A DNA stretch of 64,000 bases from Arthrobacter silvisoli (GTDB taxonomy: Bacteria; Actinomycetota; Actinomycetes; Actinomycetales; Micrococcaceae). The stretch spans positions 1 through 64,000 of the forward strand of contig NZ_QRCU01000003.1 in NCBI RefSeq assembly GCF_003369445.1, in the 5' to 3' direction. Position numbers and translations under genes: made by a program. The notes beneath the pieces are model-generated. The model saw only the letters and a program-made list of their open reading frames with translations. It did no database searches and was not told the DNA's origin. Shown here one piece after another: positions 1-7,673 of the stretch; the first letter of the stretch is position 1; each line of letters starts with the position of its first letter.

Positions 1-120
1 GAGTTCTCAAACAACAGACACACCCGGCACCACCCAAACCAAACATTCAGGATCGCTCCGGAGCAACTTTCCAAACTTACCCGATTCCCTTCGTTCAGGC
101 AAATCAACGTTTCCGTCAAT
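1..120 (-). promoter_or_regulatory. Probable rRNA operon leader and promoter reading out of the left edge
   Basis: Read on the minus strand, positions 11-1 give TTTGAGAACTC, the boxA-like antitermination element found just before 16S rRNA in actinobacteria. About 40-50 bases upstream is a GGAAAGTTGCTCCGGAGCGA block like the transcribed leaders of actinobacterial rrn operons. A possible promoter is -35 TTGCCT (97-102), a 17-base spacer and -10 TAAGTT (74-79); TTGACG at 114-119 could be a second -35. The inference is that a 16S gene lies just left of the window, transcribed leftward. No rRNA body is inside the window. Confidence 0.5.
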
Positions 121-575
121 TTCTGAACAAGAAGGTCCCTTGAAGGCATCAAGGCCAGCCGGAAATCCGGCTATCTTCGGGGGAGTTTGGCCGCCTCCGG
201 GTCCCAGCTCTTCGCTGTCCCCCTCGCGGCGACTCAGAAAACATTACACGGGCCGCTGAGCCTGCGCAAATCAGCCTGACGCCGTGGCAGGAACCCCGGA
301 ATCCCGGGCGAAAACCACCCATGAAGCCCCGCCGGCCGCGCAACGAAGCCTGGACCGGCCACGTGAAGCCGCTCACATCCACCGGACATGTCCAGCCGGG
401 CCGGCGACGAGCGCACATAACAGCACCATGTCCAACCCACGCCCCCACGGAAGAACATGTCCACCGGAGCCGACGATCGGGTTCGCCGGGGCCGGCGCCA
501 GGAAGGTCGGGCATCCAGGAAAGGCGGGCAGCATGGTGGCATGCATTCCCAGCCCCGCAGCCTCCGGAACGCACA
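121..575. other. Gene-free stretch between the leader and the ribosomal-protein terminator
   Basis: No reading frame here looks like a protein; overlapping frames on both strands are GC-rich shadows full of Arg, Pro and Gly. It holds a short hairpin at 157-172 (7-bp arms, 2-base loop) and a repeat with GGACATGTCC-type palindromes at about 381-464, listed separately. Confidence 0.6.
381..464 (+). repeat. GGACATGTCC-family repeat, intergenic copy
   Basis: Three ACATGTCC or CCATGTCC palindrome-like blocks occur at about 384-393, 427-433 and 455-462, with ACATAACAGCACCATGTCC in the middle. The same order of blocks, including ACATAACGCACCATGTCC, recurs on the minus strand inside jetB (19690-19780). 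Spacing and block order are conserved although the bases between have drifted, so this looks like a dispersed palindromic repeat rather than chance. Confidence 0.55.
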
Positions 576-607
576 AAGGGCCGGCAACCAAACGGTTGCC
601 GGCCCTT
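576..607 (-). terminator. Intrinsic terminator after rpsN
   Basis: A perfect 14-bp stem (576-589 with 594-607) closes a 4-base loop. On the minus strand it is followed by a short T-rich stretch, TTTGTG. It lies about 45 bases past the rpsN stop codon and would end the rpmB-rpmG-rpsN transcript. Confidence 0.8.
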
Positions 608-652
608 CTCAAGCTGCTGGAATCAGCGCTCCTGGATTACAGGAAGACGTGA

Positions 653-958
653 TTACCAGGAAGACTTGGTGATGCCCGGGAGTTCGCCCTTGTGGGCCAT
701 GTCGCGGAAGCGGACACGGGAGATGCCGAACTTCTGGAAGGTACCGCGCGGGCGGCCGTCGATGACGTCGCGGTTGCGGACGCGGATCGGGGAGGCGTTG
801 CGGGGCAGCTTCTGCAGGCCGAGGCGGGCCTCTTCGCGTGCTTCGTCAGTCGCGTTGGGGTCAACCAGGGTCTTCTTGAGTTCGAGACGCTTGGCGGCGT
901 AGCGCTCAACGATGACCTTGCGCTGCTCGTTGCGAGCAATCTTGGACTTCTTAGCCAT
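653..958 (-). CDS. rpsN: 30S ribosomal protein S14, zinc-independent form
   Basis: This 101-residue protein has the S14 core (conserved [27 protein letters not shown] and [12 protein letters not shown] blocks). It binds 16S rRNA in the head of the small subunit. It contains no cysteine, so it is the long C-minus form without the zinc ribbon of the short S14. It is the last of three genes (rpmB-rpmG-rpsN), starting 2 bases after the rpmG stop, with an intrinsic terminator downstream. Zinc-free S14, L33 and L28 are often a zinc-starvation set under Zur in actinobacteria, but I see no Zur box upstream. Confidence 0.95.
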   Translation of the reverse strand: MAKKSKIARNEQRKVIVERYAAKRLELKKTLVDPNATDEAREEARLGLQKLPRNASPIRVRNRDVIDGRPRGTFQKFGISRVRFRDMAHKGELPGITKSSW

Positions 959-960
959 GT

Positions 961-1131
961 TTAGCGCTCCTCTCGGAATTCGACGTGCTGGCGGATCTTC
1001 GGGTCGTACTTCTTCAGGACCAGGCGGTCCGGGTCGTTACGACGGTTCTTGCGCGTCACGTAGGTGTAGCCGGTGCCCGCGGTGGACTTCAGCTTGATGA
1101 TCGGACGTACGTCCTTGTCCTTCTTTGCCAT
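961..1131 (-). CDS. rpmG: 50S ribosomal protein L33, zinc-independent form
   Basis: This 56-residue basic protein reads [19 protein letters not shown] and ends [16 protein letters not shown], the L33 pattern. The usual paired CxxC motifs are replaced (DPKI rather than CPxC), so it is the C-minus variant. Its ATG shares bases with the TAA stop of rpmB (TAATG), so translation is probably coupled. It is part of the large subunit near the E site. The middle position between rpmB and rpsN fits the alternative ribosomal-protein cluster of actinobacteria. Confidence 0.93.
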   Translation of the reverse strand: MAKKDKDVRPIIKLKSTAGTGYTYVTRKNRRNDPDRLVLKKYDPKIRQHVEFREER

Positions 1132-1367
1132 TAGAGCTTCACCCCACGAGCAAGGATGTCGGCGACGACTGCGTCGATGCCGCGAACGTCGATGGTCTTA
1201 ATGCCCTTGGCCGACACAGTCAGCGTGACATTGCGGCGCAGGGACGGAACCCAGTAGCGCTTCTTCTGGATGTTCGGGTCGAACCGGCGCTTGTTGCGGC
1301 GGTGCGAGTGCGAAATGCTGTGTCCAAAGCCCGGCTCGGCTCCGGTCACCTGGCAGTGTGCTGCCAT
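1131..1367 (-). CDS. rpmB: 50S ribosomal protein L28, zinc-independent form
   Basis: The 78-residue protein starts [20 protein letters not shown] and keeps the L28 blocks [14 protein letters not shown] and [12 protein letters not shown]. Only one cysteine remains of the N-terminal CxxC found in zinc-binding L28. The ATG at 1367 is preferred over a start 15 bases upstream because a strong ribosome-binding site, GAGGAGA, sits just before it. It is the first gene of the rpmB-rpmG-rpsN operon. Confidence 0.93.
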   Translation of the reverse strand: MAAHCQVTGAEPGFGHSISHSHRRNKRRFDPNIQKKRYWVPSLRRNVTLTVSAKGIKTIDVRGIDAVVADILARGVKL

Positions 1368-1830
1368 GTCGACTCTCCTCAAAGTTTGGAAATAACGGCC
1401 TGCAGAATTCCTGCTTGCCGTGCGGTCAGTGACGTCCGACGCCGGTCCACTATGTTTTCGGTAGTTCCCGCAGCATCACGGACCGGTTGAAGCCAGTACA
1501 GGATTGCCGCTGCGGCGAAGGAGTGGGCCCGGAAACTGGTTCCGGGATACCGGGCGGATGGAGGAACGAAGCAACTTGAGCCCCTAACTACCGGCCGCCG
1601 GATGTTCCGCCGTTTCCGACAGTCACCGCCAACCGGAGCAATTGCACACGCTCCGCGCCACCTAGCGCCTAATAAGTCTAGGTGCTACGTGAAATTAAGA
1701 CCAATCCGGTGTATACGGGCTTGCCTGCGGCGCGGCCGATCACGGGCCCAGGACCGGTCCCGCGCAGGTCATATCCTGTTTCAAGGCCTTTCACAGCGAA
1801 ACGAAAGGCTCCGGCCGGAATCTGGATTGC
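1368..1830. other. Divergent intergenic region between rpmB and the ferric-reductase operon
   Basis: No convincing gene is present. There is an inverted repeat CACCTAG/CTAGGTG at 1659-1665 and 1678-1684 (12-base spacer) upstream of the reductase gene, a possible operator. I looked for an AT-rich Zur-type palindrome in front of rpmB and found none. Promoters for both flanking genes must lie here, but no clear -35/-10 pair stands out. Confidence 0.4.
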
Positions 1831-3306
1831 ATGAAGCAGCAACTCCTTGAAACCCCGCGCCGCCAGTACCCGGCCCCGCCTCCCGCGGCGGGCTCCGCCG
1901 TCGAACACGGCTTGCGCTCCCGGCAGCGGCGCCGCATGGTCCGCACCGATCTGCTCACCGTGCTGCTGTGGTCCTCCCTTTCCGCCGCGGCGGCTTTGTG
2001 GTTGGCCGACGGCGGTGCCTCCTCGCTGGGCACCGCTTCCCGGATCGTCACGGCGGCCGGGATCCTGGCCGGCCTTACCGGCATGGACGTGGTGCTGATG
2101 ATGCTCCTGCTCGCAGCGCGGCTGCCGTTCGTTGATAACACCGTGGGCCATGACCGCGCTTTGGAATTCCACCGCAAGCTCGGCAAACCGGCCCTATACC
2201 TGCTGCTCGGGCACGGGCTGCTCCTGTCCATCGGCTATGGCCTGGCAGAGGGCCTGGATCCGGTCAGCGAGGCGGTGGCACTGTGGACACTGGTCCCCGA
2301 CATGTGGCTCGCGTTCGTTTCGCTGGCCATGTTCATCGCCGTCGTGGTCAGTTCCCTGGTGGCGGTGCGGCGTCGCTTCCCCTACGAGTTCTGGTACGTG
2401 GTGCATTTGCTGACGTACCTGGCCGTCGCCGCGGCCATCCCCCACCAGTTCAGCGTGGGCGGAATGTTCGCCGAGGGGACCTGGCAGCGCTGGTACTGGC
2501 TGTTGCTGTGCCTGGGCACGGGTGGGGCGCTGCTTTGGTACCGGGTGGCGGTGCCCCTCGTGGCGACCTTCCGGCACCAGTTGACCGTGAGCCGTGTGGT
2601 CCCGGTGGCGCCCGGCGTGGTGAGCATCGAAATGCACGGCCTGCGCCTGCACGAGCTCGCGGGCAGCGGTGGCCGGTTCTTCGTCTGGCGCTTCCTCGCC
2701 CCGGGTATGTGGTGGCAGGCTCATCCGTTCAGCCTCTCGGCAGAACCGGCGGCAGCACGGCCGTCGGCCGGCCGGGCCGGGACCGGGGCCGGGGCCGGGG
2801 CCGGGGCCATCCGCATCACGGTGCGCAACCTGGGCGACGGATCGGCCGCACTTACCACGCTCCGGCCGGGCACCAAGGTGGCGATCGAGGGCCCGTACGG
2901 CATCTTCAGCAGCGCGGCCCGAACGAAGAAGCGGGTAGTGCTGATCGGGGCAGGCATCGGAATCACCCCCATCCGGGCGCTCCTCGAATCCACTCCGTTC
3001 GCGTCCGGCGACGCCACGGTCCTGCTCCGCGGCAGCAACCCCGGCGAGCTGTACCTGGGCGAAGAAATCATGGAGCTGTGCCGGCGGCGGGGAGCCACGC
3101 TCTTCCACCTGACCGGCCCGCGGGCACGGAACAGCTGGCTCCCGGCCAGTGAGGTTCCCGGCGGCTTGCGGGACTATGTGCACGACCCGGCCGGGGCCGA
3201 CGTCTACGTCTGCGGTCCCGCGGCCTGGGCGCAGCTGGTCCTCGCGGATGCCCGGAGGGCCGGGGTGCCGGAAGCACAACTCCACTACGAAAGGTTTGAC
3301 TGGTGA
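1831..3306 (+). CDS. Ferric-reductase-like membrane flavoprotein with FAD and NAD(P) domains
   Basis: The 491-residue protein joins a six-helix ferric-reductase-like membrane domain (about residues 40-240) to a ferredoxin-NADP reductase-like module. Candidate haem histidines lie in FHRKLGKPALYLLLGHG and WYVVHLLTYLAVAAAIPHQ. The FAD site HPFSLS is near residue 301, and the nucleotide site GAGIGITPIRALLE follows near 370. It probably passes electrons from NAD(P)H across the membrane. Its last bases overlap the next gene as GTGA, and FMN-binding and ApbE genes follow, so the three form one electron-transfer unit. A (GGGGCC)4 tract encodes an Ala-Gly run within the FAD domain. The final electron acceptor is unknown. 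Confidence 0.88.
   Translation: MKQQLLETPRRQYPAPPPAAGSAVEHGLRSRQRRRMVRTDLLTVLLWSSLSAAAALWLADGGASSLGTASRIVTAAGILAGLTGMDVVLMMLLLAARLPFVDNTVGHDRALEFHRKLGKPALYLLLGHGLLLSIGYGLAEGLDPVSEAVALWTLVPDMWLAFVSLAMFIAVVVSSLVAVRRRFPYEFWYVVHLLTYLAVAAAIPHQFSVGGMFAEGTWQRWYWLLLCLGTGGALLWYRVAVPLVATFRHQLTVSRVVPVAPGVVSIEMHGLRLHELAGSGGRFFVWRFLAPGMWWQAHPFSLSAEPAAARPSAGRAGTGAGAGAGAIRITVRNLGDGSAALTTLRPGTKVAIEGPYGIFSSAARTKKRVVLIGAGIGITPIRALLESTPFASGDATVLLRGSNPGELYLGEEIMELCRRRGATLFHLTGPRARNSWLPASEVPGGLRDYVHDPAGADVYVCGPAAWAQLVLADARRAGVPEAQLHYERFDW
2785..2808 (+). repeat. (GGGGCC)4 hexanucleotide tract
   Basis: Four perfect GGGGCC units lie in frame in the ferric-reductase-like gene and encode a Gly-Ala repeat between the FAD-motif strand and the next beta strand. 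A change in copy number would add or remove two residues per unit without a frameshift. The G-rich strand could form a quadruplex. Confidence 0.85.
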
Positions 3307-3785
3307 GACCCAGGGCAGCATTCGCGGCGGCGATGGCGTCGGCGGGCATCCTCCTGGCCGGATGGCAAGCTGGAGCGCACATCGCCGAATCCAGTGCCTC
3401 GGCAGTTACGACGTCGGACGTGAACGGCGCGGCGGCAGGGACCGGTTCCGACGGCACAGGTTCCAGCGGGGCGGGGGCTTCGGCGAAGGCCGGGGCGGCG
3501 GCCAAGGCCGGCGGCAGCTTCACGGGCACCGCGGTCCAGACCCGCTTCGGAACCGTCCAGGTGCAGGTGACGGTCAAGGGCGGGGTCATCACCGACGTCA
3601 CCGCCTTGCAGCTCACCGACGCCGAGCAGCGCTCCGTGCAGATCAGCAACCGGGCGGCGCCGGTGCTCCGCAGCGAAGTCCTTGACGCGCAATCGGCCAA
3701 TGTACAGACGGTCAGCGGCGCCACCGTCACGAGCGACGCCTACCTGACCTCACTCCAGGGAGCCCTCGATGCCGCGAACTTCTGA
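3303..3785 (+). CDS. Membrane-anchored FMN-binding domain protein
   Basis: The 160-residue protein begins with a hydrophobic signal-anchor (about residues 5-24), then an Ala/Gly/Ser linker, then an FMN_bind domain as in RnfG and NqrC. The attachment motif SGAT is at residues 138-141, and Thr141 is the expected site of covalent FMN attachment. The GTG start overlaps the stop of the reductase gene (GTGA), so expression is coupled. The downstream gene encodes the ApbE transferase that would load the flavin. Most likely it takes electrons from the membrane reductase on the outer face. Confidence 0.85.
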   Translation: MRPRAAFAAAMASAGILLAGWQAGAHIAESSASAVTTSDVNGAAAGTGSDGTGSSGAGASAKAGAAAKAGGSFTGTAVQTRFGTVQVQVTVKGGVITDVTALQLTDAEQRSVQISNRAAPVLRSEVLDAQSANVQTVSGATVTSDAYLTSLQGALDAANF

Positions 3786-4572
3786 CCTTCGTTCCCGGAC
3801 CTTCCGCAGCATGGGCACCGTGGTCAGCCTCACCGTGCCCGCGGCTCACGGACTCACGGGACCTGAAGCGAAGGTATTGGAACTCGAGGCCGCCACCACC
3901 GCCGTCGAGCAGGTTTTCCTCGCGCACGACCGGACCTTCAGCCTCTACCGGCCGGGGTCGGAAGCGAGCGCGATCGCGCGGGGCGAGCTCGCGCTGGCTC
4001 AGGCTTCGGACGACATGCGCCGGACACATGCCGAGGCCCTGCGCTGGCGCCTGGACACCGAGGGCGCCTTCACGCCCGAGCGTCCGGACGGGGTCCTTGA
4101 CCTGGCCGGCATCGTCAAGGCCCAGGCGATCATGGAGGCCGGAACCGTCCTGCTCGCCCTCGGCCTGCAGGATTGGTGCCTCAACGCCGGCGGCGACGTC
4201 CTGGCCCACGGTTCCCCGGAACCGGGCAGGGGGGAACCGTGGCGTGCCGGCGTGGTGGACCCCGCGGACCGTGGCGCCCTGGTCTCCGCTTTCCCCCTTG
4301 GCCCGGCGAACTCACGCAGCGCCCTGGCGACCTCCGGAACCGCGGAACGCGGCGAACACATCTGGGCCGCAGGGCTGGCACGCACGGCCTCCAGCGGGTT
4401 CCGGCAAGTCTCCGTGGCGGCAGCGGACATCGTCACGGCCGACGTCCTGGCCACGGCGATCATGGCCGGCGGCCGGCGCACCCTGGACATCGCCACCGGG
4501 CGGTGGGATGTGGACGTCCTGGCCGTAAGCAACGACGGCGGACTGCTCGCCACCCCGGGTTTCCGGACGTAG
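3769..4572 (+). CDS. apbE: FAD:protein FMN transferase, ApbE family
   Basis: The 267-residue protein matches ApbE: SMGTVVSL at the N-terminus, LDLAGIVKAQAI in place of the usual DxGGxxKG block, NAGGDVLAHG, and the late ADIVTADVLATAIM metal/flavin segment. ApbE moves FMN from FAD onto a Thr or Ser of an SGAT-type motif, which the gene just upstream carries. It overlaps that gene by 17 bases. No clear signal peptide is visible, unlike periplasmic ApbE proteins, so the side of the membrane where it acts is open. Confidence 0.88.
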   Translation: MPRTSDLRSRTFRSMGTVVSLTVPAAHGLTGPEAKVLELEAATTAVEQVFLAHDRTFSLYRPGSEASAIARGELALAQASDDMRRTHAEALRWRLDTEGAFTPERPDGVLDLAGIVKAQAIMEAGTVLLALGLQDWCLNAGGDVLAHGSPEPGRGEPWRAGVVDPADRGALVSAFPLGPANSRSALATSGTAERGEHIWAAGLARTASSGFRQVSVAAADIVTADVLATAIMAGGRRTLDIATGRWDVDVLAVSNDGGLLATPGFRT

Positions 4573-4585
4573 CGGGCCGGTTCCG

Positions 4586-5365
4586 CTACAGGCGGGTCAG
4601 CTCCGGGTACCTCGGGCTCAGCCCGTCCCCCGACGATGTGCCCTTGACCCGGCGGACCACCCACGGAACGGCATGCTCGCGCATCCATTGGGCGTTGTCC
4701 CGGAGGGCGGCGATCCCGCCAACGCGTCCGACGGCGGTGCTCCCGCCGCCTGCCATGCCGTGTTCTTCGGGAGCCAGGCGCTCGTGTTCCAGCACGTCCA
4801 GCACCCGGTTCGCCATGTTGATGTGGCCCGCGACGGACATGTGCATCCGGTCCCGGTCCCACATGCGCCAGTCGTGGTACTCGCCGAAGCGCCAATAGTC
4901 CACCAGGGTGGCCCCGTGCCGGTCCGCGATTTCCCGGACCAGTTCGTTGTAGATCGCGGTCCGCCCGCGCATGGTGCCGAAGACCTTCGAGCTCCGGGCG
5001 TCGAACCCGGTGAACAGCACCACGGCGGCACCGGTGGCACGCAAGGCGGCCAGGCCGGCGTCGTAATCCTCCATCAGGGAATCGATGTCTACCTTCGGGC
5101 GGAAGATGTCGTTCGCCCCGGCGTACATGGTCACCAGTGTCGGTTGGAGCGCGACGGCGGCGTCCACTTGTTCTGCCATGATCTGCCGGAGTTTCCGGCC
5201 GCGGATGGCGAGGTTGGCGTAGCCGAAGGAGTCACTGTTCCGGCCGAGCTGTTCGGCCACACGGTCCGCCCAGCCACGGACGCCGTTGGGGCGGGCGGGG
5301 TCGGGGTCGCCGACACCTTCCGTGAAGGAATCCCCCAGGGCGACATAGCGGGCCGAAAAATCCAT
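4586..5365 (-). CDS. SGNH/GDSL-family hydrolase (copy 1)
   Basis: The 259-residue protein has block I GDSFTEGVGD with the nucleophile Ser13, block III YAGANDI, and block V DRMHMSVAGH with the catalytic Asp-x-x-His. These enzymes hydrolyse esters, including acyl and acetyl groups on lipids and sugars. There is no signal peptide, so it is probably cytoplasmic. Two more paralogues lie at 6822-8542. It is convergent with apbE, with 13 bases between stops. The substrate cannot be told from sequence. Confidence 0.9.
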   Translation of the reverse strand: MDFSARYVALGDSFTEGVGDPDPARPNGVRGWADRVAEQLGRNSDSFGYANLAIRGRKLRQIMAEQVDAAVALQPTLVTMYAGANDIFRPKVDIDSLMEDYDAGLAALRATGAAVVLFTGFDARSSKVFGTMRGRTAIYNELVREIADRHGATLVDYWRFGEYHDWRMWDRDRMHMSVAGHINMANRVLDVLEHERLAPEEHGMAGGGSTAVGRVGGIAALRDNAQWMREHAVPWVVRRVKGTSSGDGLSPRYPELTRL

Positions 5366-5459
5366 GCCGACAGTCTAATCACCAGGTGCGGCGGCCCGGC
5401 GCCCGCGCAGGATCCGCGGACCTGGCTTCAGCGCGCTCAGCGCGCGTTAAGCCCGCGGC

Positions 5460-5939
5460 TCAGCGTTCGCGCAGAATCCAGTGGTCCGGCTTCAGGCGGG
5501 CCACGATCTTCTCGCCGATGCGCGCGAGGTCCGCGACGTCGTCATCGGTCATGGCGTCCAGCATCAGCTCGCGGACCGATTCCACATGCCCCGGGGCGAG
5601 GCCGACGATGGTGTCCATGCCTGCGTCGGTCAGGTGTGCGACGGTGACGCGGGCGTCGCTGGGGTGGCCCTCGCGCTCCACCCAGCCGCGCTTCTGCAGC
5701 TTGGTGACCACGTGCGACAACCGGGACAGGGACGCACTGGTGCGGGCCGCCAACTCGCTCATGGGCAGGAAGCGGCCCTCGGATTCGGAGAGCATCGCGA
5801 GCACGTTGTAGTCGAAGAGGGACAGCTTCCCCGCCGCCTGGAGCTTGGTGTCCAACGCCGCCGGCAGCAGGGTGTTGATGCTCACGAGGGCCAGCCAGGC
5901 GCGGCGTTCCTCGGCATTCAGCCAGCGGGGTTCGGTCAT
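5460..5939 (-). CDS. MarR-family transcriptional regulator
   Basis: The 159-residue protein has a MarR winged helix: FDYNVLAMLSESEGRFLPMS, then ARTSASLSRLSHVVTKLQKR as recognition helix, then the wing REGHPSDARVTVAHLTDAG. It binds DNA as a dimer and usually represses its own gene and a neighbour. The divergent neighbour is the YciI-like gene, 41 bases away, and the gap contains the palindrome CGGGGCCCCG. The effector is unknown. Confidence 0.9.
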   Translation of the reverse strand: MTEPRWLNAEERRAWLALVSINTLLPAALDTKLQAAGKLSLFDYNVLAMLSESEGRFLPMSELAARTSASLSRLSHVVTKLQKRGWVEREGHPSDARVTVAHLTDAGMDTIVGLAPGHVESVRELMLDAMTDDDVADLARIGEKIVARLKPDHWILRER

Positions 5940-5968
5940 GGAACCATCCTAGGCGGGGCCCCGCTGGG

Positions 5969-5980
5969 TAGTCTGGTGGC
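5969..5980 (+). promoter_or_regulatory. -10 element of a likely leaderless promoter for the YciI-like gene
   Basis: TAGTCT (5969-5974) fits the actinobacterial TANNNT -10 box and lies 6 bases before the ATG, so the transcript probably begins at or next to the start codon. No Shine-Dalgarno sequence is present. Confidence 0.45.
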
Positions 5981-6265
5981 ATGTTCATTGTGTCGCTGAC
6001 GTACAAGGTTCCGGACGAGATCGTCGACTACCACCGCCCCGCCCACATGGCCTGGGTGAAGGAGACCTTCGACGCCGGAATCTTCCTTGCGTCCGGCCGC
6101 CGCGTTCCGGCGATCGGCGGTGTGCTGCTGTCCGGCGTCGACCGCGCCACCCTGGACGAAGCCCTGGCCCGCGACCCCTTCTATTCCAACGGCGTGGCCG
6201 ATTTCGAGGTCATCGAATTCTCCGTGACCTCGGCCGCCGAAGGCTACGAGAACCTGCTCGACTAA
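5981..6265 (+). CDS. YciI-family protein
   Basis: The 94-residue protein has the YciI alpha/beta fold pattern: MFIVSLTYKVPDEIVDYHRP at the start with the conserved His of RPAHMAWV, then an SGR segment near residue 38, and ARDPFYSNGVADFEVIEF. YciI proteins are small, dimeric and mostly of unknown function; a few work as muconolactone isomerase-like or dehydrochlorinase-like enzymes. It lies divergent from a MarR regulator, which may control it. Confidence 0.85.
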   Translation: MFIVSLTYKVPDEIVDYHRPAHMAWVKETFDAGIFLASGRRVPAIGGVLLSGVDRATLDEALARDPFYSNGVADFEVIEFSVTSAAEGYENLLD

Positions 6266-6333
6266 GTAGCGGATTTGCGAAACTGTCTGTCAGACCCGTC
6301 TTGCCTGTCAGGCCCTTCTGGAATGCTCTGCGT

Positions 6334-6789
6334 ATGGAGATGACAGTGCAACTGACAATCGATTGCTCCGATCCGCAGAGAATGGTCACTTTCTGGGCCG
6401 AGGCCCTTGGCTACGTACCTGAGCCCCCGCCGGACGGCCACGCCACGTGGCGGGCCTATTGGGCTGCAACGGGAGTGCCCGAGGCAGAATTGCCGGCCGG
6501 CGCCGGGGACATTCCAGAGTCGATCATCGATCCTGCGGGACGTGGGCCGAGGGTGTGGTTCCAGCAGGTGCCGGAGCCGAAGGTCGCCAAGAACCGGTGG
6601 CATTTCGATCTGAAGGTCGGCGGGGGACGTGACGTGTCGCCGGGCATCCGCGTACAACGTGTCACGGCTGCGGTGGAACGGCTGGTCAAAGCCGGTGCCA
6701 CCGTGCTGCGGATCAGGGATGAGCCGGATGCGGGTCTCTATGCCGCCGCCATGCAGGACCCAGAGGGCAACGAATTCGACATCGTCTGA
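6334..6789 (+). CDS. VOC-family (glyoxalase/bleomycin-resistance-like) protein
   Basis: The 151-residue protein has paired beta-alpha-beta modules: VQLTIDCSDPQRMVTFWAEA at the N-terminus and a C-terminal DEPDAGLYAAAMQDPEGNEF block with the typical metal-ligand Glu. A WHFDLKV segment in the middle carries another likely metal ligand. Reaction and substrate are not predictable. The frame stays open to a TTG at 6301, but ATG 6334 fits homologue length better; ATG 6340 is also possible. Confidence 0.85.
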   Translation: MEMTVQLTIDCSDPQRMVTFWAEALGYVPEPPPDGHATWRAYWAATGVPEAELPAGAGDIPESIIDPAGRGPRVWFQQVPEPKVAKNRWHFDLKVGGGRDVSPGIRVQRVTAAVERLVKAGATVLRIRDEPDAGLYAAAMQDPEGNEFDIV

Positions 6790-6821
6790 GATCCGTTGGG
6801 ACAGCACTGGTCCCAGCCGGT

Positions 6822-7673
6822 TCACGCCCTGGCCGCGGACTGGAACTGCGCCTTCGAGGTGCCCAGGCGTTCCGGAAGGACCGCGGGCATCAGGGCCGGC
6901 CAGCGGGCGCCGAGGTGGTCGCCGCTGGAGACACCGCGGAGCCGCCGGGAGAACCAGGGAGCGACGTCGCGCCTCAGCCACGCGGCGTCGTCGGCGATCA
7001 TCTTCGCGCGGCTGCGCTGCAGCGGCGGGGCGAGGACCGGCGGCGGCAGCGAGTGCGGAGCGCCGAGCACCTCGAGGACTTTCACCGCCATGTATTCATG
7101 GCCGGGAGTGGACATGTGCAGCCGGTCCGGCGCCCACATCCGGCGATCCTGGAAGCGCTCGAAGCACCAGTGGTCCACCAGGAGCGCGCCGCAGTCCGCG
7201 GCGATGCGCCTGATGTGCTTGTTGAAGACGGCGGTGCGCAGCTTGAGGGGCTCAAGGACCGGGGACAGCGGCACGTTGTACACGGTGAACAGAACCAGCT
7301 GCGTGCCGCTTCCCGCGATCCTGGCGACGGCGGCCTCGAAGCGACGGATGAGCGCCCCGAGGTCCAGGCGGGCGGCGAGGAGGTCGTTGCCGCCGGCGTG
7401 GAAGCTGACGAGGGTCGGTTCCATCGCGAGCGCGGCGTCCAACTGCTCGTCCACGATGCGGCGGAGCCGGCGACCGCGGACTGCGAGGTTCGCGTAGCGG
7501 GTGGCCGGATCATTCCGGGTCAGCTCTTCGGCCACCCGGTCGGCCCAGCCGCGGCAGTCGTTGGGGAGGCGGAGGTCACGGTCACCCACGCCTTCGGTGA
7601 AGGAATCCCCGACGGCGACGAAACGCAACGGTGCGGGGCTTGGGTTCCGGGGGCTCAGGTTTTCGGGGCTCAT
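6822..7673 (-). CDS. SGNH/GDSL-family hydrolase (copy 2)
   Basis: The 283-residue protein has GDSFTEGVGD (nucleophile Ser24), HAGGNDLL, and DRLHMSTPGH with the catalytic Asp and His. The frame is open far upstream, but ATG 7673 is chosen because it overlaps the stop of the upstream paralogue as ATGA and lies just before the conserved domain. It forms a two-gene operon with copy 3. Shared motifs (RGWADRVAEEL, YANLAVRGRRLRRIVDEQLD) show that copies 1-3 come from gene duplication. Confidence 0.9.
   Translation of the reverse strand: MSPENLSPRNPSPAPLRFVAVGDSFTEGVGDRDLRLPNDCRGWADRVAEELTRNDPATRYANLAVRGRRLRRIVDEQLDAALAMEPTLVSFHAGGNDLLAARLDLGALIRRFEAAVARIAGSGTQLVLFTVYNVPLSPVLEPLKLRTAVFNKHIRRIAADCGALLVDHWCFERFQDRRMWAPDRLHMSTPGHEYMAVKVLEVLGAPHSLPPPVLAPPLQRSRAKMIADDAAWLRRDVAPWFSRRLRGVSSGDHLGARWPALMPAVLPERLGTSKAQFQSAARA

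Noticed and set aside
149-939. Many overlapping open frames around the ribosomal-protein genes
   Set aside because: They are GC-rich shadows with Arg/Pro/Gly-heavy translations, no ribosome-binding sites and no known domains; several run antisense to rpsN.
1368-1480. Zur box in front of the zinc-free ribosomal proteins
   Set aside because: No AT-rich palindrome of the expected type was found on either strand.
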